Positions 31,809 to 40,170 of a stretch of DNA of 40,170 nt are shown piece after piece. The stretch lies in contig CAMMSL010000021.1 in the NCBI GenBank assembly GCA_946499505.1, positions 1 through 40,170 on the forward strand, in the 5' to 3' direction. The first letter of the stretch is position 1. Every line of letters starts with the position of its first letter. Under the pieces are notes generated by a model. That model was not told where the DNA came from and made no database searches. It saw only the letters and a program-made list of their open reading frames with translations. The translations under genes and the position numbers were made by a program. The stretch is from an uncultured Lachnoclostridium sp. GTDB lineage: Bacteria > Bacillota > Clostridia > Lachnospirales > Lachnospiraceae.

Positions 31809-34253
31809 TTATTTTTCTTTTTCAGGATCTCTTCCTCTGAGCCGCAGATAATAAAATCTGAGTTTTTCTACAAGTACTGTCAGATACCGCAATACAGGCT
31901 CTGTCGCTATGGCAAATACGACGAACAGCATAATGCATTCCATCGTCATGCCTGTGATGGCGAACAGGTTGTTTAAGAAGATACTGCAGAACAGAAGACC
32001 AACAATACATCCTGCAAGTATAGCAATACGGATCTTGTTCATCGGTGCACTGATCTTATACAGGATCATGAAACCGACAATAGCCAGCAGCATAGTCGCC
32101 GCCGTGGAAATATCCGTCGAATCTACACCAAATGTACGTCCGAAAATGACCAGAGCTCCCACTGCCAGCGCGTCTGTGATCGCTGCCGGAAGTGCTTTCA
32201 GGAACACATTTGTAAGGAAATGCCCTTTGATCCTGTTCTTATTCAGCTCCAGTGCCAGGAAAAATGCAGGCACACCGATGGTAAACATACTGATCAGGGA
32301 TATCTGTGATGGTTCCAGCGGATAAGTAAACATAAACACGACCGAAATCAGGCTCAGCAGGAAAGAGAATATATTCTTCACAAGGAACAGACTCGCCGAA
32401 CGCTGGATATTATTAACTACTCTCCTGCCCTCTAATACAACTTCGGGCATACAGGAAAAGTCTGATTCCAGAAGAACGAGCTGTGACGCCTGTGCCGCCG
32501 CATCGCTTCCTGACGCCATGGCAATACTGCAGTCTGCGTCTTTAAGAGCAAGAACGTCATTAACTCCGTCTCCGGTCATGGCAACTGTATGTCCGGCTTC
32601 TTTCAATATACGGACAAACTTGCGTTTCTGATCCGGAGTGACACGCCCGAATACTGTGTTCTTGAGAACAGCTTTCCGTAGAGCCTGTTCATCTCCCAGC
32701 TCAGAAGCATCTACATATTTATCCGCATTTTTGATTCCGGCCTGCTTTGCCACCTTTGATACCGTGACAGGGTTGTCACCGGAAATAACCTTGACTTCTA
32801 CGCCCTGCTCTGCAAAATATTCGAATGTCTCCTTTGCAGCCTCGCGGATCGGGTTTGCCAGAAGGACGAATCCGAGTGGAGTGATACCGTGTTCCAGAGG
32901 TTTGCCGTCCACTTCTCCATCATAAGAACCGAACACGAGGACGCGGGCTCCTGTGGAGGCATGTTCCGTGATTTCCTCCGCGTAGTCTCCGTATTTTTCT
33001 TTTAAGACAAACTCAGGGGCTCCAAGTACATAGGCTCCATCCTCGAAAGTAACGCTGCTGTATTTTGTTGCAGAAGAAAAACCGGTCTTTGAAACAGCCT
33101 TCTTTCCGGAGCCTTTTGTGAAGTATTCTTTCATAGCCGCCATGGTAATATTATCTTTTGTCATGGCAGCAGCAAAATCTCCAATGATCGTGCGAAGCGG
33201 TTCCATTGTGTCAGGATTGTACTCATCTGTCTCGATCACGCCCTGCACTTTCATTGTATTTTCCGTGATCGTTCCGGTCTTATCCACGCAAAGCACATCC
33301 ACGCGTGCAAGAGTCTCGATACATTTCATGTCGTGGAGCAGGACCTTCTTCTGCGCAAGCCTTACAGAGCTGACAGCAAGCGCTACACTCGCCAGCAGAT
33401 ACAAACCTTCCGGGATCATACCGATCACAGCTGCGATCATGGAAGTGACGCTTTCGCGGAAGCCATCATGCTGGAAAAAGAATGCCTGGGAAAACAGGAC
33501 AAGCCCGATTGGAATGATCGCCACGCCTACCCATTTTACCAGCTTGTCAAGAGAGCGGATCATCTCGGACTGCTCACCTGACTGCATCTGCTTCGCCTGC
33601 AGCGTCAGCTTAGAAATATAGGAATCCTCGCCTACCCGGTCCAGTCTTGCATGACACTGTCCGGATACGATAAAGCTTCCGGACATGAGCTTATCGCCTC
33701 TGCGTTTTGTGATCTCGTCAGATTCTCCGGTCAGAAGTGATTCGTTAACCTGTACTTCTCCTGCGCTGACAACCGCATCTGCACAGACCTGATTCCCAGC
33801 TTTGAAAATAACAATATCATCAATTACCAGTTCTTCTGCATCGATGACTGATTTCTTTCCGTCGCGCACAACGACAGCATGCGGTGCGTTCAGCATGGTA
33901 AGTTTATCCAGAACCTGCTTCGCGCGTATTTCCTGTACAATACCGATCAACGTATTAGCGATAATGACCGGCAGGAAAGTAAGATCCCGGAAAGAACCGA
34001 CCAGGATCAGTAAAATTGCTAAAATAACGAAGATCAGGTTGAAATATGTAAAAACATTTTCATGTATGATTTCCTTCGTTGTTTTGGATGGAGGTTCTAC
34101 GGAGCGGTTGACCCAGCCGTGCAGGCGGTGTTCCTGTACTTGCTGGCTGGTAAGCCCTTTTTTATATTCGGGTTCATAGCGCGTAGTAGGTATCCTTCTG
34201 TCCTTTTTCTCTTCTGTCTGTACTGCTCTTCTCCTTGGCATATTCTTCGGCAT
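31809..34253 (-). CDS. CtpE-like cation-transporting P-type ATPase
   Basis: The 814-residue pump has the actuator motif TGES (175-178), phosphorylation site DKTGT (Asp324), the GDGVND hinge and about ten membrane helices. The helix-4 motif is MIPEGLYLL rather than PEGLP of SERCA pumps, which fits the CtpE-like group; mycobacterial CtpE is reported as a calcium transporter. The N-terminal 20 residues are strongly basic. The ion cannot be fixed from sequence. It follows ftsH by 76 bases containing a hairpin and has GAAGGAAGAG before the ATG. Confidence 0.88.
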   Translation of the reverse strand: MPKNMPRRRAVQTEEKKDRRIPTTRYEPEYKKGLTSQQVQEHRLHGWVNRSVEPPSKTTKEIIHENVFTYFNLIFVILAILLILVGSFRDLTFLPVIIANTLIGIVQEIRAKQVLDKLTMLNAPHAVVVRDGKKSVIDAEELVIDDIVIFKAGNQVCADAVVSAGEVQVNESLLTGESDEITKRRGDKLMSGSFIVSGQCHARLDRVGEDSYISKLTLQAKQMQSGEQSEMIRSLDKLVKWVGVAIIPIGLVLFSQAFFFQHDGFRESVTSMIAAVIGMIPEGLYLLASVALAVSSVRLAQKKVLLHDMKCIETLARVDVLCVDKTGTITENTMKVQGVIETDEYNPDTMEPLRTIIGDFAAAMTKDNITMAAMKEYFTKGSGKKAVSKTGFSSATKYSSVTFEDGAYVLGAPEFVLKEKYGDYAEEITEHASTGARVLVFGSYDGEVDGKPLEHGITPLGFVLLANPIREAAKETFEYFAEQGVEVKVISGDNPVTVSKVAKQAGIKNADKYVDASELGDEQALRKAVLKNTVFGRVTPDQKRKFVRILKEAGHTVAMTGDGVNDVLALKDADCSIAMASGSDAAAQASQLVLLESDFSCMPEVVLEGRRVVNNIQRSASLFLVKNIFSFLLSLISVVFMFTYPLEPSQISLISMFTIGVPAFFLALELNKNRIKGHFLTNVFLKALPAAITDALAVGALVIFGRTFGVDSTDISTAATMLLAIVGFMILYKISAPMNKIRIAILAGCIVGLLFCSIFLNNLFAITGMTMECIMLFVVFAIATEPVLRYLTVLVEKLRFYYLRLRGRDPEKEK

Positions 34254-34280
34254 TGCTCTTCCTTCTCATTGTGTAAATGC

Positions 34281-34312
34281 CGGATTATCGTACCATCTAT
34301 GCTGATAATCCG
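34281..34312 (-). promoter_or_regulatory. Intercistronic hairpin between ftsH and the CtpE-like gene
   Basis: CGGATTATC (34281-34289) pairs perfectly with GATAATCCG (34304-34312) around a 14-base loop. No T run follows, so it is not a standard terminator. It may be an RNA processing or stability site inside the operon. Confidence 0.45.
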
Positions 34313-34329
34313 TGCATTCTTAATCTATC

Positions 34330-36213
34330 CTAATCTATGTTTGCGTTATCTGAAGTTTCATACGGTTTCTGCTCTTCTTCGGGCAGCTCCTCCCGCGTCA
34401 GGATCCGCATGAATTCTTCACCGGTAATTGTTTCTTTTTCATACAGATATTTCGCAAGTTCATGAAGTTTCCCCTGATTCTCTTTCAGAAGCGTCATAGC
34501 TTTATCATACGCTTCTTTTACAGTATCGACAACCATATCGTCGATCTCTGTTGCTGTCTCCGGTGAACAGCTTAGACTGCTGTCTCCGCCCAGATATGGG
34601 TTTGCCTGGGTTTCAAGCGCAACCATACCGAACTTGTCGCTCATACCGTAACGTGTGATCATGGCACGGGCAAGCTTTGTTGCCTGTTCGATATCGTTAG
34701 AAGCGCCTGTAGTAATTGAGCCAAATACCAGCTCCTCTGCACAGCGGCCTCCTGTCAGGGTCGCAATCTTATTTGCCAGCTCTTCTTTCGACATCAGGTT
34801 TCTCTCTTCCTCATCCACCTGCATGGTATAACCAAGCGCTCCCGATGTCCTTGGTATGATCGTGATCTTCGTAACAGGTGCGGAATTTGTCTGAAGGGCA
34901 GCCACAAGGGCATGGCCGATCTCGTGATATGCCACGATCAGTTTTTCTTTTGTAGACAGCACTTTGTTCTTCTTCTGATATCCTGCGATCACGACTTCGA
35001 TACTCTCTTCAAGATCAGACTGAGTCACAAACTTACGGTTCTCCCGTACAGCTCTAAGCGCGGCCTCGTTTACCATGTTGGCCAGTTCTGCCCCGGAAGC
35101 TCCCGATGCCGCTCTTGCGATAGCGCCGAAATCAACGTCATCTCCCACTTTGATTTTCTTGGCGTGGACTTTCAGGATCTCTTCCCTGCCTTTCAGATCC
35201 GGCAGTTCCACCGGAATTCTCCGGTCAAATCTTCCCGGTCTTAAAAGGGCCGGATCCAGAGTATCCGGGCGGTTTGTTGCCGCCAGGATCACAACGCCTT
35301 TGGATGCATCAAATCCGTCCATCTCGGTCAGCAGCTGGTTCAGTGTCTGCTCACGCTCGTCGTTTCCGGCAAACCCCTGACTGTCACGTTTCTTTCCGAT
35401 TGTATCTATCTCATCGATAAATACGATACACGGCGCCTTTTCATTTGCCTGTTTAAAGAGGTCGCGGACTTTTGAAGCTCCCATACCGACAAACATTTCT
35501 ACAAATTCAGATCCGGAAATTGAGAAAAATGGAACTCCTGCCTCTCCGGCAACGGCCTTTGCAAGCAGTGTCTTACCGGTACCCGGAGGGCCTACCAGAA
35601 GCGCTCCTTTCGGACAGATTGCGCCAATCTCCTGATATTTCTGCGGATTATGCAGGAAATCAACAATCTCCGTCAGAAGCTCTTTTGCCTCATCCTCTCC
35701 TGCCACATCGTTAAAGGTGATACCGGTCTGTGACTGGACATACATCTTGGCATTGCTTTTTCCAAACTGCATAAACGGGCTTCCGTCAGCCCCGCCGCCC
35801 ATTTTCTTCATAAGCTGTCTTGAAAGGATCTGTCCGATAATGATAAACACGACAATCGGGATCACGAGTGAGAGCAGCATGCTCAAAAACGGATTCATCT
35901 GCTCCTCTGCCACCCTGCCGAATTCACAGCCGGATGCCTGCAGTCTGTTTACCAGATCCGGGTCTTCAAATCTGGTTGTTTCATACTGCACCGGAGTATC
36001 GCTTTTATCAGTAAAATATATCGTCTCTCCCTCCAGCTGAACTTTCGAGACCTGTTTTTCCTCTACCATATTGAGGAATGTACCATAGTCCACTTCCTCA
36101 ATATGGCTTCTCGTAATCATCGGAAATACGAAAAAATTAAATACGAGCAGCACAGCCAGCACGATAATATAATAGACGATCAATGGTTTCTTTGGCTTCT
36201 GTACCTGTTTCAT
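34330..36213 (-). CDS. ftsH: ATP-dependent zinc metalloprotease FtsH
   Basis: FtsH extracts and degrades membrane and regulatory proteins as a membrane-bound hexamer. The 627-residue protein has two helices (about 11-31 and 108-128) flanking an external domain, then the AAA+ module with Walker A GPPGTGKT (208-215), Walker B IVFIDEID near 263-270 and the second region of homology ending RPGRFDRR. The zinc site is HEIGH (430-434); most family members have HEAGH, a mild change that keeps HExxH. AAGGAG precedes the ATG. It begins 12 bases after the first P-type ATPase, so the two are co-transcribed. Lachnospiraceae commonly have more than one FtsH, so this may be a specialised copy. Confidence 0.95.
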   Translation of the reverse strand: MKQVQKPKKPLIVYYIIVLAVLLVFNFFVFPMITRSHIEEVDYGTFLNMVEEKQVSKVQLEGETIYFTDKSDTPVQYETTRFEDPDLVNRLQASGCEFGRVAEEQMNPFLSMLLSLVIPIVVFIIIGQILSRQLMKKMGGGADGSPFMQFGKSNAKMYVQSQTGITFNDVAGEDEAKELLTEIVDFLHNPQKYQEIGAICPKGALLVGPPGTGKTLLAKAVAGEAGVPFFSISGSEFVEMFVGMGASKVRDLFKQANEKAPCIVFIDEIDTIGKKRDSQGFAGNDEREQTLNQLLTEMDGFDASKGVVILAATNRPDTLDPALLRPGRFDRRIPVELPDLKGREEILKVHAKKIKVGDDVDFGAIARAASGASGAELANMVNEAALRAVRENRKFVTQSDLEESIEVVIAGYQKKNKVLSTKEKLIVAYHEIGHALVAALQTNSAPVTKITIIPRTSGALGYTMQVDEEERNLMSKEELANKIATLTGGRCAEELVFGSITTGASNDIEQATKLARAMITRYGMSDKFGMVALETQANPYLGGDSSLSCSPETATEIDDMVVDTVKEAYDKAMTLLKENQGKLHELAKYLYEKETITGEEFMRILTREELPEEEQKPYETSDNANID

Positions 36214-36225
36214 TCAATAATCTCC

Positions 36226-38844
36226 TTATTTTTTCCTTCTGAACAGAAGGCGGATTCCTTTCATTGCCTGAATGATCGGAATATTTGCTGCAGCCAGTCC
36301 ATATACGATAAGGAGCTGCGTCAGTGTAAGTGTCTGTACTTTAAACATATTATGAAGTCCCGGTATCATAACGACTGCTGTGATCAAAATGATTCCGAGG
36401 ACGAAAGCACCGATCAGGAATTTGTTGTTTACTACCCTGCGTGTAAACACAACCGGTCTGTCGGACTTACAGTTAAATCCGTGGAACAGACGTGCGGAAC
36501 ATAACGTTGCAAATGCCATAGTGCTTCCAAGAAGTTCATTGCTGCCATGATAACCGATCATAAACGCGATCATTGTTGTCACCGCGATCGACAGACCTTC
36601 TGTACCGATCTTGATCAGGAAATCTTTCGTCAGGATCGACTCATTCATCGGTCTCGGTTTTTCGTTCATGACTTCTTCAGAGCCCGGCTCCAGTCCCAGA
36701 GCAATGGCAGGCAGACTGTCTGTCAGCAGATTGATAAACAGCAGGTGTACCGGTGCGAACGGTACCGGCAGTGCCATGATCGATGCATAGAGCACTGCAA
36801 GGATCGCGCCGAAGTTACCGGAAAGCAGGAACTGAATGGCTGCTTTGATATTACGGTATATATTTCGTCCGTTTTCAACTGCTTTTACAATTGTAGCAAA
36901 GTTGTCGTCCGTCAGCACCATTGCCGCCGCATCTTTGGACACTTCGCTTCCTGTGATACCCATGGCCACTCCAATATCCGCCTGTTTCAGTGCCGGAGCA
37001 TCATTAACACCGTCTCCGGTCATTGATACAATATTTCCTTTATCCTGCCATGCGCGTACAATACGGATCTTGTGTTCCGGTGACACGCGGGCATAGACAG
37101 AGATGCCTTCTACAAAATCTTTCAGTTCTTCGTCGGACATTTTATCAATTTCCGCACCTTCGCACGCCTCGGATTCATTTTCAAGAATACCGATACGTTT
37201 TGCAATTGCAGCGGCCGTTACTTTATGGTCACCTGTGATCATGATCGGACGGATACCGGCTTTCTTACATTCTGCTACCGCAGCTTTGGATTCTTCACGC
37301 GGCGGATCCATCATAGCGATCAGACCGATAAATGTGAGGTCATATTCGTCATCAAGAGTCAGCTCTTCCTCGTCCGATACAACCTTATATCCAAATGCCA
37401 GTACCCGGAGGCCTTCCCTTGAGAATTTCTGGTTCTGATCTTCGATATTTTTGCGGTCAGACTCGGTCAGCGGACGTACCTCGTCACCGATCTGAATCAG
37501 CGTCATGCGGTCAAGGAGTACATCCACAGCTCCCTTGATCACCATAGTCGGTACGCCTTCCATGGTATGTTTTGTTGACATAAGCTTTCTGTCGCTGTCA
37601 AACGGGTTTTCGCTTTCACGCGGATACTTCGCGCGGACTGCCTCCGGATCAAGACCCAGCTTGCTGCCCAGATTGAGCAGGGCCGTCTCAGTCGGGTCAC
37701 CGATCTCTACACCATCCGTGTTTTTTGAGTCGTTACAGAGCATACTGCTGATGAGCAGGCGGCTCTGTGAAGGATCGTTGATATCTACATTCTCAGCTTT
37801 GATACACTTCTCGTCTACATAGTAGTCTTCTACTGTCATCTTATTCTGCGTCAGAGTACCTGTCTTATCCGAGCAGATTATAGATACGCTGCCCAGGCCC
37901 TCTACAGCCTGCAGCTTACGCATGATGGCATGCTCTTTTGCCATCTTCTGTGTACCGAAAGAAAGTACGATAGTAACGATAGAACTCAATGCCTCCGGGA
38001 TTGCTGCAACCGCAAGCGCGACCGCAAACAGGAAGGCATCTCCGATATTGTCTCCCCTGAAAATACTGATACCAAACAAGATTGCACAGAATACCAGGAT
38101 CAGGATAGAAAGCTTCTGTCCGAACTGATCCAGATTGACCTGCAGCGGTGTTCTCTTCTCAGAAGTCGTTTTTAACAGACTTGCGATCTTGCCGACTTCT
38201 GTTTCCATGCCAATACCGGTTACAACAAAAGCACCGCGTCCGTAAGTAACAAAACTTCCGGAATACACCATATTAATTCTGTCGCCCAGCGGTACGTCGC
38301 TTTCACTGATAATGTCCGTAGTCTTCTCAACACCAAGGCTTTCTCCGGTCAGCGCACTCTCGTCCACTTTAAGACTGGCACATTCCGTCAGACGTCCGTC
38401 AGCAGGAATATAGTCTCCCGCATCCAGCATCACGATATCGCCCACGGTTACTTCTGACGATGGTATCTGTACTACATTGCCGCACCGAAGGACTTTTGCT
38501 TCCGGTCCGGACAGCTTCTTCAGACTGGCAAGCGACTGCTCTGCCTTGATCGTCTGGACAGTTCCGAGAATCGCATTCATAGTAATCACGATCAAAATAA
38601 CGATTGCGCTTTCCACATCACCCATAAACCCGGACGCGATAGCTGCAATGATCAGGATAATGACAAGGAAATCCTTGTACTGCTCAAAAAAAATCTGGAG
38701 GGTTGTCTTCTTCTTTCCCTCAACCAGCTCATTCGGACCGTATTTTTCCTGATGTTCCAATACCTGTTCTTCAGTGAGAGGCTCCAGAGATCCGTTGACC
38801 TGCATGATCGTCTCCTCACCGGATAATTGATAATACTGTTTCAT
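36226..38844 (-). CDS. P-type ATPase of the Ca2+/Mn2+ (PacL/PMR1-like) group under riboswitch control
   Basis: The 872-residue pump has the N-terminal cation-ATPase domain (about 5-65), TGES (166-169), DKTGT (Asp326), MTGDGVNDAPALKQADIG near 605 and ten predicted helices. Helix 4 reads VAAIPEALS, where calcium pumps of the SERCA type have VAAIPEGLP. Helix 6 has NLLTDSLPA, with the Asn and Asp typical of this group. A Mn2+-sensing riboswitch and terminator lie directly upstream, so manganese export is the most likely role; calcium transport remains possible. The ATG at 38844 has AGGAGG upstream; an upstream in-frame start (38877) would extend past it. Confidence 0.92.
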   Translation of the reverse strand: MKQYYQLSGEETIMQVNGSLEPLTEEQVLEHQEKYGPNELVEGKKKTTLQIFFEQYKDFLVIILIIAAIASGFMGDVESAIVILIVITMNAILGTVQTIKAEQSLASLKKLSGPEAKVLRCGNVVQIPSSEVTVGDIVMLDAGDYIPADGRLTECASLKVDESALTGESLGVEKTTDIISESDVPLGDRINMVYSGSFVTYGRGAFVVTGIGMETEVGKIASLLKTTSEKRTPLQVNLDQFGQKLSILILVFCAILFGISIFRGDNIGDAFLFAVALAVAAIPEALSSIVTIVLSFGTQKMAKEHAIMRKLQAVEGLGSVSIICSDKTGTLTQNKMTVEDYYVDEKCIKAENVDINDPSQSRLLISSMLCNDSKNTDGVEIGDPTETALLNLGSKLGLDPEAVRAKYPRESENPFDSDRKLMSTKHTMEGVPTMVIKGAVDVLLDRMTLIQIGDEVRPLTESDRKNIEDQNQKFSREGLRVLAFGYKVVSDEEELTLDDEYDLTFIGLIAMMDPPREESKAAVAECKKAGIRPIMITGDHKVTAAAIAKRIGILENESEACEGAEIDKMSDEELKDFVEGISVYARVSPEHKIRIVRAWQDKGNIVSMTGDGVNDAPALKQADIGVAMGITGSEVSKDAAAMVLTDDNFATIVKAVENGRNIYRNIKAAIQFLLSGNFGAILAVLYASIMALPVPFAPVHLLFINLLTDSLPAIALGLEPGSEEVMNEKPRPMNESILTKDFLIKIGTEGLSIAVTTMIAFMIGYHGSNELLGSTMAFATLCSARLFHGFNCKSDRPVVFTRRVVNNKFLIGAFVLGIILITAVVMIPGLHNMFKVQTLTLTQLLIVYGLAAANIPIIQAMKGIRLLFRRKK

Positions 38845-38878
38845 CTTTGTCTCTCCTCCTGTAACTATGCGGTGCAAT

Positions 38879-38932
38879 AAAAAATGAGACTTCTATTGCA
38901 CGACGTTGTTATGTAATGCAATAAAAGTCTCA
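38879..38932 (-). terminator. Riboswitch expression-platform terminator
   Basis: On the minus strand TGAGACTTTTATTGCA (38932-38917) pairs with TGCAATAGAAGTCTCA (38900-38885), 15 of 16 bases, around a 16-base loop. Six T residues follow. Its 5' arm overlaps the 3' end of the aptamer (GTGAGACTTT), so aptamer closing and terminator formation exclude each other. Ligand binding should therefore allow read-through. Confidence 0.9.
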
Positions 38933-39017
38933 CTATTTAATCGCGATACGGATGGTATCACCATCGTACTGACGATATCGCAAACGCTTGACACAAGCGC
39001 CAGTTACTCCCTTTTAC
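38917..39017 (-). promoter_or_regulatory. yybP-ykoY manganese riboswitch aptamer
   Basis: On the minus strand the conserved pieces appear in order: AAGGGAGTA at the 5' side, TGTCAA, TCGTCA in the loop region, a hairpin arm (GATGG/CCATC) and the 3' closing segment GTGAGACTTT. These are the hallmarks of the yybP-ykoY family, which senses Mn2+ and typically turns on manganese export. It starts right at the expected transcription start of the promoter at 39025-39053 and lies 73 bases before the ATPase start codon. Confidence 0.9.
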
Positions 39018-39024
39018 CAAATCT

Positions 39025-39053
39025 AATATAAAGGATTTTTCCGGAAGTGTCAA
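39025..39053 (-). promoter_or_regulatory. Consensus sigma-A promoter of the riboswitch operon
   Basis: TTGACA, 17 bases, TATATT on the minus strand. It is the best promoter in the window, ending 26 bases after the gdhA stop. A strong constitutive start fits control by the riboswitch rather than by a repressor. Confidence 0.9.
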
Positions 39054-39079
39054 CGCTTTTTACTGTTTTTTCACAATCC

Positions 39080-40170
<1,091 letters not shown>

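Overview
The window reads as chromosome of a gut-type Clostridia, most likely Lachnospiraceae. This is inferred from a complete Rnf operon in the order C-D-G-E-A-B, an ispH/S1-protein gene pair, an NADP-type glutamate dehydrogenase, Firmicutes-like TTGACA/TATAAT promoters with strong AGGAGG ribosome-binding sites, and moderate G+C. I saw no phage, intact insertion sequence, CRISPR array, rRNA or tRNA gene. Nearly every gene before 20.6 kb is on the minus strand.

Layout. 1-444: a large, imperfectly self-complementary intergenic element (copy 1, cut by the window edge). 450-5497: rnfCDGEAB, the ferredoxin:NAD+ ion-pumping complex. 5720-8317: cmk-ispH-S1 operon with a clear promoter and terminator. 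8486-12613: HI0933-type flavoprotein, RpiR regulator and an M24B aminopeptidase. 12614-13501: an 890-base non-coding stretch with a second copy of the element in opposite orientation, then two long hairpins and an 18-base perfect palindrome. 13502-15490: a 2-isopropylmalate synthase with an AraC-type DNA-binding domain fused to its C-terminus. 15607-20607: two D,D-carboxypeptidases, scpAB and a metallophosphoesterase. 20787-25633: a J-domain protein, a low-molecular-weight phosphatase, a NifX-like/SlyD-like fusion protein, and an alcohol/aldehyde dehydrogenase pair read from a divergent promoter. 25685-31731: small conserved proteins, a decayed LTA-synthase-like gene, TraX-like and MFS membrane proteins, a FliB-like protein and a SpoU methyltransferase. 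31809-39053: a manganese (yybP-ykoY) riboswitch with terminator ahead of a P-type ATPase, ftsH and a second P-type ATPase. 39080-end: gdhA, 5' end outside the window.

How the parts work together. The Rnf complex and glutamate dehydrogenase are the redox core. The riboswitch appears to head one transcription unit (ATPase, FtsH, CtpE-like ATPase, SpoU methylase), which would place membrane-protein quality control under a metal-ion signal. The LeuA-AraC fusion is a candidate enzyme that also regulates transcription, possibly reading leucine through the synthase's own allosteric domain.

The observations I rate highest are the LeuA-AraC fusion, the two-copy structured element with compensatory base changes, and the riboswitch-ATPase-FtsH-ATPase unit. 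Nothing was searched against a database; names rest on motif recognition.
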